A stretch of 64,000 bases of DNA from Unio delphinus (taxonomy: Eukaryota > Mollusca > Bivalvia > Unionida > Unionidae), in assembly GCA_029339505.1 (NCBI GenBank), contig JAQISU010000003.1, positions 22,965,001 to 23,029,000 on the forward strand, in the 5' to 3' direction. How positions within the stretch are numbered: the first letter of the stretch is position 1; every line of letters begins with the position of its first letter. Position numbers and translations under genes: made by a program. Below the pieces are notes generated by a model. That model ran no database searches. It was not told the DNA's origin and saw only the letters and a list, made by a program, of their open reading frames with translations. Positions 26,294 to 38,485 of the stretch are shown here, one piece after another.

Positions 26294-27962
26294 GTAAGAG
26301 TACTTCACATACTTTTCCACACATTTTGCCTTGGACCTTTTCTCTAGAAAAGACATATAGCGTTACGAGGGCATCTTTAAAAATGGTTGAATTTCGGTGG
26401 TTAGCTTTAAAAGTCCTTACATTTTTTGGGATTGCTCTAAAAGTGTATGAATTTGAAAACAGAATATTTCATTGGAAAATATTAATTTACTGATTTGTTT
26501 CACAAGTCAGAAACTCTATCTTCCTGGAATTATACTTCTTTGATGGGTCACTTATGCGCTTATTATTATTCAGCCTCCTATGTGCTTATAGCCACCTCAT
26601 TATGTTTGAATGACTGTATCATGTATGCTGTGTTTACTAGGCTTTTATGACTGATTTACAAACTGGCCACATATTTTATGGTGGGAAGTGTATTTTCAAA
26701 CACTATTGCAGTGATCACTGTAAATGGATAAGGGGACCAAGTCATAAAGAGCTGTGTTGTATCTGTCGAAAGATAAGAAATTAACATTGGATCACTGTGG
26801 GAAAGTGTTATCAGGTCCCTTGGCAAGAGTGAAAAAGGCAAAGAGAATACAAAATCAAGAACAAAAAATGAATTTAGAATATTTTTTACATAAACAAAAC
26901 ACAAGGTGTAAGAAATGCTGGCAAATAAGACTTGAAACTTCCTTATTGATCTTGAGTTCTACCTTCTATGCCCACAGGTCCTTTCAGCTATGATATCTTC
27001 ACCTTTTCCTAGTTCTGCATAAAATACTGCAAATACTAGGTTCTATGCAGTTACTGACCTCTTTACATAATTTTTAACAAACTCAGGATAAATGATGAAA
27101 ATTTTGATAATTACTGATAGAAATGTTTGGAAAAATCTTCTTTTTAAATTCATACAAAATGCAGATTGTTGAGAACAATGATTTGCAATAACCAGACTTG
27201 CCCCAGAATCAGTGAAAAGTCCACTTGGTTTCAAGATATGGTATATTTTAGGAGTGAGTAAAAGACAAACAAGGAACCCGACTATTTGAATTGAAACTGA
27301 TTGCGGTTTTAATGCTGTTTGCATTAATAAATCTTCAGTAAGATCAATAAGTTCTTGTGCAAAGATTTTGTTGAGTCTTTGGTTTTATTTTGATGTTTTG
27401 ATTGTGTGTACTTGGTATAAAGGGTAGTAATTTTAATTTCTGATTTAATTGGTACATATCGTGAAATTGTGCACAAAGTGAAATAATCCAGACCATTAGT
27501 GTTGAGATAGAGAGAGTCTAGCTAAAATTGCGGATACTGTTAACTCCAATCAAAAATAATGTCTCAGGTTTGTAGTTGTAATTTGTTTGGTGGCTTTTGC
27601 GAGACATTTAATTTTACATGACTCTTTACCTTCCTTACTTTTGTTGAATGAGCCATAAATAGATGTAACAATAATAAATGGGTACCAACATTGGCTTGGT
27701 GGTTAGCCTTCGACTGGTATCTTAGCTAATCAGAGTGATGCTTTTTTGGTTGCTTCAAGCTTTGGAAACTGATTAATCTCTGGTCTAGATTTTTTCATCA
27801 GAATTTTAGTCTGGACTTTAACCTTTGGTCTAGAATCTAGAAGATAGATTGGATGAATTTAAAGCTAAATTACTAGTCACATTCTTAAGTCTTGAATTTA
27901 TTTTAAAGACACTTAGGTGAAATTAGGACTTGGACTTAGTTTAACCAACAGATCTTGCAGCT
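26294..27962. other. Intron 1, no further feature seen
   Basis: AT-rich sequence separates exons 1 and 2. A plus-strand frame at 26754-26993 is somewhat Lys-rich but has no usable splice sites in a fitting phase, so I do not call it. Confidence 0.5.
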
Positions 27963-28175
27963 TTTGAACCCGACAGGCCGGTTTACTGGCCTGTTGTAAC
28001 GGTGTATATACCTGAAAGGCCGGTATACCGGCCTCGCTATCTACCGTCATAACCCGACAGGCCGGTATCCAGCCTGTGTTATGTTTTTTGCTACATTTGC
28101 TATAAAATTGTCAAAATTTGCCAGGGAGGCTTGGGTTAGGGTGCCGAAATATGGGGGAGATTAGGGTTCAAAGGG
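27963..28175. mobile_element. piggyBac-type MITE, left end truncated
   Basis: The right end reads GGGTTCAAAGGG followed by TTAA (28176-28179), as expected for piggyBac-family termini next to their TTAA target. The left end has the inverted TTTGAACCC but lacks the last few bases and the TTAA. Inside are three GC-rich hairpins near 27972-27996, 28016-28035 and 28054-28079, the middle one containing the perfect palindrome AGGCCGGTATACCGGCCT. No coding capacity. Confidence 0.6.
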
Positions 28176-28684
28176 TTAAGTAATAGTAAAGTTGGACTTT
28201 TTAAACCAATCAGATTGCAATGTTCTTGAATTAAATTTAAACCAAAGTATGCATTCCAGCTGGTGAAATTTAGATCTGGACTTTATCCTTAGAAAACAAA
28301 TTTAATTTAAATTGAGATATAGAATCAAGCAGTCTGACCTTGAAATAATAAAAGACTAAGCTTGAGATTCAGATAGATTTTCAGCTAACAACCAATTAAA
28401 AAGGGTGTTTCAAAGGTAAAGTCATGTTTGATTGGTTGACACTAAATGATAAGCTCAAACTCAGCCTTGCAAGTTGTAGGATCTCCAGAACCTATTGGAT
28501 GAAATTTAAGTGAAACTTGGTTGGATAATCATAGATCTTAAGTCTGGATGTCAATTTTCAGGAGAAATTGTCCATGTCTTATGCACTACTAGTAGATTCT
28601 AGAATTTAAACTTTAAACTTGGTGGTATCCGTATCATACTTGAGGCCACAGCATTTAAGAGAAATTCTGCTCTGTCTTATTTAG
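28176..28684. other. Intron 1, distal part
   Basis: AT-rich sequence with repeated short motifs of the TCTAGA/GGACTTT type and no recognisable gene. It ends in the acceptor TCTTATTTAG before exon 2. Confidence 0.45.
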
Positions 28685-28917
28685 GTTGGAGTTAGTGAAT
28701 GTGCAAAAGTATCCCCAGCAGCTGTCTGAACGGAGGAGCTTGAAACTCAAAAAAAAGATTGTCAGCCAAATCAAGAAGATTTATGAGGAGAAACAGTCTG
28801 AAAAGTTCAGAATTTACATCAATGGTGGGAAAAGTGTCAGGAACTATTTTGCAGGCAAATTGAAGGAGTTTGTTTGGAAGAAGCCCATCAAAAAGGAAAC
28901 GATAAAAGAACATGCAG
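28685..28917 (+). CDS. Host gene exon 2 (unknown, basic protein)
   Basis: This is the largest exon seen, 233 bp, with acceptor TTATTTAG and donor GTAAGC. The frame starts LELVNVQKYPQQLSERR and continues for 77 codons rich in Lys and Arg, with a helical KKKIVSQIKKIYEEK stretch and a FRIYINGGKSVRNYF stretch. The exon takes one base from the preceding codon and leaves one base to the next, fitting exon 1 and exon 3. I do not recognise a domain. Possible roles are open. Confidence 0.72.
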
Positions 28918-31088
28918 GTAAGCCTGAGATATTATCAGATTACTCTTGTTAGCAGATAGTGTAACATCCTGTGTCACATTTTTCTTTTCATTACATTATC
29001 CTGTCACTTTACCATTAAGAAATAAGCGATGCAGGTTTTGGTATCTAGCCCAGATGGAAATGGAAATTAGTCCACCTGGCTGATGGTATTATACATGAGC
29101 CAGACTGGATCATTTGTTAATGGCATATTCTGTAAACAATTACTACAATACACCCAGGAATAAAAGCACTTCTGTGCAGCTGGGAATGTTATACGTTGAC
29201 CAATTAGCCGTGTTACATGAGGACAGATTTGTGTTAATGAGTGCCAGAAAAACCTGACTTACTCTGATCCTTCATTGGAGCAGAGGAAGTAAAATGACTG
29301 GAGAACTTTATTTTATTGCCATCTCAGTGTCCGCTGCTACCATCTGTTAGCAAAGCCTGTAAGTGAAGGCCTCTGTAGACTTTGTTCACATGATAACTGC
29401 AACAGAGTTAACCATGTAGATGCGCACATAAGCATTCTTCAACTCCAAATAGATTGTTATGTCAAACAGCAGGCTTTCCATTCCAAGAGGTTAATATGAT
29501 TAAGTTTTCATCTTGATCCCAATAACTGTTTCTATGATTTATTCTCTTCCAACCAAGCGAGCTGTCACTGTTGAAAAACGACCTGTGGTTTACCATGTGA
29601 GACTACTTTAAAAACATGAGTGCACATTAGATATCCATCAAGATATACACTCTCTTGCTCTCTGTCAAAAATGACACATAAGATTGGAAATGACCTTAAT
29701 GTGTCTTTAAGTGTATTTTTCTCATGTTCTAGTGTTTGGAATATAAAGATGCACACTCCACATGTGGTTTGCTTGCTAGATGATGCCCCGGAACTTGAGC
29801 ATCCAATTCATAAATAGTGATGATCCTTTTCTGCAGAAAATCACAAAGCAGAGCCTTGAGTCTGTCCGCTTTATCTCAAGTTACTATGACAGTCATTGTG
29901 ACACAGTGCCACAAGATTCCCACAAAACTTATTTCTGGGTAGGCTCAAACACAGATTTTTCTGTGTCAATAGTGAGCCAAATAATTATATTTTTGTGTTG
30001 GTTCAAACAAATTTTTCTTGGGGAATATTGAATCTCAATCCATCAAGTGTATGAACTATTGCCTGAACATTTCTTTAATCTGGATATGATGAAGAAACAA
30101 CTATCATTATTGCATGCCACATTTGTGAAACCTTTCATCTTTGATGCAAAATCTGGCTGCAGTAGCCTGGTAAAAATGTGTGGTGATGCCAAACCATTAG
30201 ACAGCCTGGTAAATTCATATATATCCCCAAACCACATAAATCAGAAATACTTCCTATGTTTCTGGGTCACTTTAAGTCAATTGATGCACTTTTTTCAAAA
30301 TTTATGGCATTAACAGTTGTTTTTAACGTTTTCATTTTGATATCCATTAACACTTATGAAATTGTTATAACATTAAAATTAGTCTCACAGACCTATCTTT
30401 TTAAGGTGGAATGAATTATTTGAAAATTATTGTCCAGATGTTGAAATAACTTTATGAAAAATACCTTTTGCAAGAAAAATGGTAGTTTCATCATTAATTT
30501 GTCTCTAATCAGTTAAAATAATTTGGTTTGATATATATGCTTACACAGGTCACTGTTCTAACTCTGTTTTCATAACTTTGCGCATTGTTCAGAATGAAAG
30601 CATCTGAAGTAATATTCTGCCAACCTTCAAACAATGCTGAAATTGTCCCAGCAACAAAATTGTCAGGTGTATTGTTCATACAAGAAACATCATATTTACT
30701 TACTGTCAGCCTGGGAAGATCTTATTGATTCTTTCGATATTTGCAAATCCCGATTCCTTGCTTCTGGACTTTTTTTAAACCTAACCTCCAGCGATGGTTG
30801 TGCTGCCAGTGATACTTGCTTTCTGTTGCTTTTTTCTAGGCAGCTGAGTTCACTGTTGTGGGATATATAATAAAATCTGTAGTCACAGGCCACTTGGAAC
30901 ATTCTTCTGTGGACTAAACCATAAGCTCTTGAAATTCTGTGGCAACAATTAAAATGCACCCAAAACATCTCAGATTATTCTGTACAGAATAGTACACATA
31001 AGATACAATGCCATCTTTGATAAACGTTTATTTCAATATTACGCTAGAACTGAACACTCTTAATGTGTTATGGACATCTGCATATAAC
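28918..31088. other. Intron 2, proximal part
   Basis: AT-rich intron sequence. Several short overlapping frames on both strands show no domain and no phase-compatible splice sites. No repeats stand out. Confidence 0.45.
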
Positions 31089-33116
31089 CTACTCTGCAAC
31101 TGCAAGATAACCAAATTGAAGTCTGCTGTTGTAACACAGTGTCTTGAGTCCTACTCTGCAACTGCAAGATAACCAAATTTAAGTCACCACTGTTTTAACA
31201 CAGTGTCTTGAGTCCTATTCTGCAACTGCAAGATAACAAAATTGAAGTCACTGCTGTTGTAACACAATGTCTTGAGTCCTACTCTGCAACTGCAAGATAA
31301 CCAAATTTAAGTCACTGCTGTTGTAACACAGTGTCTAGAGTCCTACTCTGCAACTGCAAGATAACCAAATTGAAGTCTGCTGTTGTAACACAGTGTCTTG
31401 AGTCCTACTCTGCAACTGCAAGATAACAAAATTTAAGTCACTGCTGTTGTAACACAATGTCTTGAGTCCTACTCTGCAACTGCAAGATAACCAAATTTAA
31501 GTCACCGCTGTTGTAACACAGTGTCTTGAGTCCTATTCTGCAACTGCAAGATAACAAAATTGAAGTCACTGCTGTTGTAACACAATGTCTTGTCCTACTC
31601 TGCAACTGCAAGATATCCAAATTTAAGTCACTGCTGTTGTAACACAGTGTCTTGAGTCCTACTCTGCAACTGCAAGATAACCAAATTGAAGTCTGCTGTT
31701 GTAACACAGTGTCTTGAGTCCTACTCTACAACTGCAAGATAACAAAATTTAAGTCACTGCTGTTGTAACACAATGTCTTGAGTCCTACTCTGCAACTGCA
31801 AGATAACCAAATTTAAGTCACCGCTGTTGTAACACAGTGTCTTGAGTCCTATTCTGCAACTGCAAGATAACAAAATTGAAGTCACTGCTGTTGTAACACA
31901 ATGTCTTGTCCTACTCTGCAACTGCAAGATATCCAAATTTAAGTCACTGCTGTTGTAACACAGTGTCTTGAGTCCTACTCTGCAACTGCAAGATAACCAA
32001 ATTGAAGTCTGCTGTTGTAACACAGTGTCTTGAGTCCTACTCTGCTACTGCAAGATAACAAAATTTAAGTCACTGCTGTTGTAACACAATGTCTTGAGTC
32101 CTACTCTGCAACTGCAAGATAACCAAATTTAAGTCACCGCTGTTGTAACACAGTGTCTTGAGTCCTATTCTGCAACTGCAAGATAACAAAATTGAAGTCA
32201 CTGCTGTTGTAACACAATGTCTTGAGTCCTACTCTGCAACTGCAAGATAACAAAATTGAAGTCACTGCTGTTGTAACACAGTGTCTTGAGTCCTACTCTG
32301 CAACTGCAAGATAACAAAATTGAAGTCACTGCTGTTGTAACACAATGTCTTGAGTCCTACTCTGCAACTGCAAGATAACCAAATTGAAGTCACTGCTGTT
32401 GTAACACAGTGTCTTGAGTCCTACTCTGCAACTGCAAGATAACCAAATTGAAGTCACTGCTGTTGTAACACAGTGTCTTGAGTCCTACTCTGCAACTGCA
32501 AGATAACCAAATTGAAGTCACTGCTGTTGTAACACAGTGTCTTGAGTCCTACTCTGCAACTGCAAGATAACCAAATTTAAGTCACTGCTGTTGTAACACA
32601 GTGTCTTGAGTCCTACTCTGCAACTGCAAGATAACCAAATTTAAGTCACTGCTGTTGTAACACAGTGTCTTGAGTCCTACTCTGCAACTGCAAGATAACC
32701 AAATTTAAGTCACTGCTGTTGTAACACAGTGGCTTGAGTCCTACTCTGCAACTGCAAGATAACCAAATTGAAGTCACTGCTGTTGTAACACAGTGGCTTG
32801 AGTCCTACTCTGCAACTGCAAGATAACTAAATTGAAGTCACTGCTGTTGTAACACAGTGTCTTGAGTCCTACTTTGAAACTGCAAGATAACAAAATTTAA
32901 GTCACTGCTGTTGTAACACAATGTCTTGAGTCCTACTCTGCAACTGCAAGATAACCAAATTTAAGTCGCTGCTGTTGTAACAAAATGTCTTTTGTCCTAC
33001 TCTGCAACTGCAAGATAACCAAATTTAAGTCACTGTTGTAACAAAATGTCTTGAGTCCTACTCTGCAACTGCAAGATAACCAAATTTAGGTCACTGTTGT
33101 AACACAATGTCTTCAG
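31089..33116. repeat. 64-bp minisatellite array, about 32 copies
   Basis: The unit is CTACTCTGCAACTGCAAGAT, AACCAAATTTAAGTCACTGC, TGTTGTAACACAGTGTCTTG, AGTC (64 bp). Units alternate in a few positions (ACC/ACA, TTTAAG/TTGAAG, CACAGTG/CACAATG). A five-unit block of 316 bp is repeated (31438-31707 recurs at 31754-32023 with the same translation). The array sits in intron 2 of the host gene. Confidence 0.96.
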
Positions 33117-36100
33117 TGTAAAAAATTATTGGTCCTAAAAGTGCCTTGTTGAGGAATGTTCTACTGTATGTAATTTCTGTGTATCCTAGCTTGAAAATGC
33201 AATACAAAGGCTGTGATTAGTTGGATTATTTTATGTTCCACAAAAAAATACTTTTATTTTTATTTATTTTCCTCTACAAGCTATTTTATTATCTTCTTTT
33301 CTACAGTCTGATTAAGAAGAATATAAAACTATAAGAGCAGATATTAAATTGCATTATATAGGCCCCCTCTTACCTCTGTTGCCTGCTAATCTCTTGTCCT
33401 TATGGTTAATGTATGGTTTGACAATGAAGGGATATTGGCTTAATGGACAGCATGAATGGAGCAAAGAAATGATTGAATGACAAATTATTAAATGCGTGAT
33501 TCATTGAATAAATATTTTTGTGACTTTTTTTTAACTAAAATTGAAGACTAGTAGAGAAAGTTACAAAGGTGGGAGAAGCTGACCCACAACTTCTAATGCA
33601 GTCATAATGATTGATACCTTACTACTTGAAAGTATCTTTTCTGCTTGAAAAAGAAGGTAATTCCAATTAAGTTTTAAGTTTGATTTTTAAAAAAGTCTAA
33701 ATGGGACATGTAAAATTGTTTTCAAAATCTGTCGTGATTCATCTGATGAATGACATGTTTCTTTGTACAGAAGAGTTGCAAAGTAAGACGAGACTCTGTA
33801 CCAAATATATTCAGTTAAAAGTCAAGTCCGGCTTCTAAATGCACAGACCCAGATCTGCTGTTGCATAGTATGCTGGCAGACTGGGGTCTCTGCAGTTTTT
33901 AAGTCTTCAGTAGAACAAATTTGATCGTGATCTGCTGGAACATTTTATGATAGCCGATCAGGGTCTGTGCTATTTGCAGTTAGATTAAACTTACAAGCAA
34001 GTATATATAATACATTTCAGTCATGCAGAAGAAACAATTCACCCATATATTATACAAATATTCCACAATGGCATTGTTTTTACAGAAGAAAAATTGGTTT
34101 GTTTTCTTTCATAGAAAACAAAAATGAAAACAAGATGCTAAAAAATTAAACTTGTCAGAGAACTTGAATCCCACAAATTCACATGATGCTTTCAGAATTC
34201 TTGTGTTTTTTTCTTCGTACAAGTAATTAATATTGTCATTGACTAACTTCAAGAAAAATCTTTTTAAGCAGTAGATAAAGAAAATGAACATAAATATGAC
34301 AAATGTCTATGCCTTTTTGTCACTAAGACAACCTATCTTTAACTGGAAAGCCAGGATAAAAAATCTGTTTAATGACAAGCATATGGTGCAAAATTACTTA
34401 AAGAGCAAAAAAGTTTGAGATATTTTAAAATATTTGGCGGTTCTTTAGTTTTTGCTATGACTGAACTTCTGAAGTAAATATTGGAAAATAATTGGCAGTT
34501 ATTTTTTGCTACAACTGCAGTATGCACCTCAATATTAAGATTTGTTGAAATACATTTTTTATAGGTCATTAATTTTTGTTTGTTAAATTAACACTTCATT
34601 TAGACTTATTAATGATTTAAAAAATACAATTGATAGTTTCAGCCTTGTAGGTTTTGTAAATGTACAAAAGAAATGTTTACATAAGCAAATGAATCCCCAA
34701 AAACAAATGGAGGAAAGGGTTAATTGGAATTGAGAGTGAATGAATGAATTCAAAGTATGAAAAAGCATACAGATAGGAAAATAACCACACATATGAATGT
34801 AAAAATGAAGGAAAAGAAGCACGAATTATGATGAACAATGCAGGTAGAATCAGAAGATCAAAAATAATTGAATGCATTTTTATTCTGATCGTTTTCACAT
34901 GTCGATATTTTAACTTGAATGAAACCAGAAAGTAAATACATCTATTCAGAGTAAAATAAAATAAAATCTAAGGTTCCTTTCAAGAGGGCATGTCACGATG
35001 TTATTTAACTGAGTAATTAAGCAGTTTTCTTCATAACAGGTTACCATCAGACACACATAATAAATTTCAGAAATTTGCTGACAAGCCACTTGTCGTCCCT
35101 ATAGTAATGACATGTCTTGTGGCAGTACAAACATGTCTTCATGTTCTTATCATCTATATCTTGTATTTATCTTGTCATGTTTTGCAATTTATGCACCCAA
35201 AACTTCAAAGCAACATAATTTATTAATTCGATCTTTGGCAACTCACTGGTGACAGACTAAGTACTCTTTATATATTTCACCATGAGATATTGAAATGTGT
35301 TAGTGGGAAAATATTGATAATGCCAAAGTGGCAATACCACTTTTATTGCCACAGTTGTGATATAACAAATGAAACTGATGTATTTTCCAGTTTATGCAGA
35401 ATATTTACACTTATGTGTTATTCAAACTTGTTTATCCATATCTGGATCTATTTCATTTTCCTCCTGTTCCTTCTTTTTCTCTCCTTCAAAATGAATAAAA
35501 TCTTAAAATATGCAAAGACTGGCACATTTATTTATGTAATCAATGAAGAGATGATGTCAAAAATGGATAAAATGAACTCCAAATAACACATTGTGTAGGC
35601 TTCAGGTATTATGATTTTGGAGAAAAAAATATTTTCCCACATGAAATATGCAAATTGTCAGGGACCAGTTTTAGTTAAATATTAATTGTCAACCACATGG
35701 CAGCTGTTACATAACCCCATCCCACCCCAAAAATGATACAGGCTTTTTTAGAGAAAAACTTGTTGAAGAAATAGTAGTGAAAATTGTTTAAGCAGTGATC
35801 TTAACTGTCATCATAGTTTATGCTTGAAAATGATGAGAAATGGGTGATAGATGACCGTTGATTGCAAATCTAAGTTAAGTGACATTCAAAATTTGGATAC
35901 CTTGTCTGTTACTGATGCAGACTACAAGCTTGCTAAAACCACTTAATTCACCTTTGAATGCAGAGATAAAATAGTGACCCAAAATCATTATCGGTAAATT
36001 CACAATCATTAAAATCTTTAGCTAAATGATCTTATACTCTGAAGTCTGAATACAACTATATTGTGAAGTTTTTCCTGTACTCCAATTCTGTCAGTTTTCA

Positions 36101-36349
36101 CTCCATCAGTCTACTAAACAAAACGAGTAAATGAACATAAAAATTGCTTCATTTTGATAAGAAAACAGTAATTAGTTTTGACAAAATCTACAGTTTGAAG
36201 CAAATATTTAGAAGTTAAAGTAATTTTTATCGATGTTGCAGCTGTTTAAATGCATTATCACAGAATGGATTAAAGAAAGTCCATGCATAAGAGTGGTTTT
36301 GCCCTTAAAAAGTATATATTTAAAATTAAATCTTAATTTTTTTAAAGGA
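33117..36349. other. Intron 2, middle part
   Basis: AT-rich DNA without recognisable exons. Around 33838-33970 lies a short inverted pair, GCACAGACCCAG and CAGGGTCTGTGC, separated by about 110 bp, which may be a decayed small repeat element. Frames here are short and lack domains. Confidence 0.45.
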
Positions 36350-36562
36350 GTCCTCAGGTTGCCAAATAGTCTAAGGTGCTCGCTTTCACAAATCATTAAC
36401 ATCTCACCTCTGTCTGACTGGGTTCTAATATTGGCTCAACTGGCATGGGTATGTGGTTTGGGTCATTGGTTCTTTCTACAGGCTTTCTAGGGTGTTCCCT
36501 ACTTGGATATACTGGTCAATCTATATAGCCTATCGTGTGCTGAAAAATGGTTTTAACCAACC
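36350..36562 (+). mobile_element. tRNA-derived SINE copy 1 (diverged)
   Basis: The copy has a weak tRNA-like head (TAGTCTAAGGTGCTCGC), a GTGGGTTCTAAT-type B-box region, and the shared 3' part TATAGCCTATCGTGTGCTGA then AAAATGG. It aligns with the copy at 45482-45712. Confidence 0.65.
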
Positions 36563-37481
36563 ACCTTTTTTATATAGGACAAGTACATATTATGAATATT
36601 TCACCTATAAAGTCAAAGCATTTGTGTTGTAACACCTTACTTCACCACTGCTGACAGTAGTGCTTCCACTTGTTAAATCTTTTATTTCATCCATGCAAAA
36701 GACATTCTCTGTCTTGCTTAAAAATACATGCTGTCTAGGGTAAAGTGTGGACCAATATAATTTGTTAACATTTTATTTTGTTTCTTTCATGAAATAAAAG
36801 TACAGTGGGACCCCGCTATAACACGGTAGTTGGGAGCCATAGAATCCGACCGGGCTATGAACCGAACCGTGTTATAAGCAGCCATGTACAATACCAACAC
36901 CTTTTTGGATTTATTTAGGGTGGGGGTTACATAAAGACGGGTGCAAAAATGCATGACACAATTACCGTTTTTGATCAATATATATTAAATGAGAAAAACA
37001 TTTGCTGTGGTAACAGAAATTGCAGATATAATATATTACTTTATTCAGAGAACCATGCATTGGTACATACACGTGTCTAATTTATGTATACATGTATAAT
37101 CTATTGCATGAAAAGAGTATCAACACCGTGTACTCACCAGCAAATCTTGTAACATACATTGAATCCATAATACAAATATTTCCATCGAAAATATCCACAC
37201 ACTGATGTAAAATATTCAATAATTTTGTCATAGATCATTATGTGACTGAATTCAATGAAAAGAAAAAAAACAAAAATTACGTAACGGGTGTACGTAATGA
37301 ATGATGAAATAGTACATGTCCATAGATTACCGTATTTTCGCGCATATATCCCGCACACGCAGATAATCCGCACCCTCATATAGCCCGCGGGTTTTGGGGT
37401 TTTGTGTAAAAAATCGTTGGCATAACCCGCACCTTTGTATAACCCGCAACCATAGATATATTTATACAGCTACAATCGGAA

Positions 37482-37790
37482 ATGAAATCAATTACAGGAT
37501 CACGGGGCTTCGCTGATGTAGCAAACTGCGATTCTGTTTTCCGTTTTGGTGACAAAATATACCATCTGGTGATATTTGTGGCGACACCAATTTTGGCTGA
37601 TAAAAACCGTATATACAGTCTTGCGTTTGGAGTAGAGAAAATCAAAGGCACCATGACAGGAAACAATGTACTGGAATATATTGTTAAAATAACAAGTCCT
37701 TGTCTCATACTGGCAAACCACACTAACAGTGCACTGTTATATCATAATCCGCTAATGATGATATCTGGCCTTATTACTTTATGCAACTGA
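37482..37790 (+). CDS. Hypothetical 102-residue frame inside the pogo-type element
   Basis: An ATG frame, MKSITGSRGFADVANCDSVF and on, is open in both copies of the element with a single residue difference (Ser/Tyr at residue 18). It matches no family I recognise, and the antisense strand is also open over much of it. Because the two copies are nearly identical in DNA, conservation of the frame proves little. It could be a remnant of an autonomous parent or chance. Confidence 0.25.
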   Translation: MKSITGSRGFADVANCDSVFRFGDKIYHLVIFVATPILADKNRIYSLAFGVEKIKGTMTGNNVLEYIVKITSPCLILANHTNSALLYHNPLMMISGLITLCN

Positions 37791-38242
37791 CTAGTCAAAA
37801 TCCGAATCCGCAGAAGGCGGAAACGTAAAATGAGTACAGTCAAGCAGATGACACTAATTTAAAAACAAATACCAGATGGAAGAAGAAAAAATATGTTTGC
37901 TGACACTTCAAAGAGAACTGATTACCTTTGAAGCACTGATATATATACTAAACAAATAAAACAAATCTGTTTCAATGTTCTACAATTATCTGAAGTTGCC
38001 GCAGCAATAACAAACAGGTATTTGTTTCACCCTTCAACTGGAGCCTTTAGCGGCGCCATCATCAAAGTAAGCCGACGACCTTTGCTCAATAAAAGTCAGG
38101 AAAACACGGTACACAGTGCTTGTGTGCGTAGGAGCTGTGCCTCAACTACAGGCTACATAAACACGGACATTTTTAAATAATCTTGTATTCTTGTGAAGTG
38201 TAGATTCGAGTTTAAATAATTTCTTTCTGTTTAATTTAAAAA

Positions 38243-38485
38243 ATGCCAAAACGAAAGTCTTACACAGCCGACTTCAAGCTAACTGCCATTGCGTATGCTG
38301 AAGTGCATGGCAATAGAGCCACAGGCACAAAATTTGATATTGATGAGAGTGTAATCCGAGGTTGGAGAAAAGAAAAAGGAACGTTGGAGAAGATGAATCC
38401 ACGAAAACGTGCTCGTCGCGAACCTAAAGCAAAGTGGCCTCACCTTGAAGCTGACCTGAAGCAGTGGATCGTGGCCCAGCGGTAA
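38243..38485 (+). CDS. Truncated pogo transposase: Brinker-type DNA-binding domain
   Basis: The 80-residue protein starts MPKRKSYTADFKLTAIAYAE, with the helix-turn-helix continuing through GTKFDIDESVIRGWRKEK, a basic RKRARR patch and WPHLEADLKQWIVAQR before the stop. In pogo/Tigger transposases this Brinker-type helix-turn-helix is followed by a CENP-B-type domain and a DDE nuclease; the protein here stops where the CENP-B-type domain begins. It could still bind the element ends without cutting them. The second copy has Gln in place of Pro at residue 2. Confidence 0.85.
   Translation: MPKRKSYTADFKLTAIAYAEVHGNRATGTKFDIDESVIRGWRKEKGTLEKMNPRKRARREPKAKWPHLEADLKQWIVAQR

Noticed and set aside
26754..26993. 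79-residue Lys-rich frame as an extra host exon
   Set aside because: It has no splice sites in a phase that fits exons 1 and 2, which already join in phase, and it shows no domain.
31438..32023. Two identical 89-residue minus-strand frames
   Set aside because: They are read through the 64-bp minisatellite; identity comes from a block duplication, not from coding constraint.
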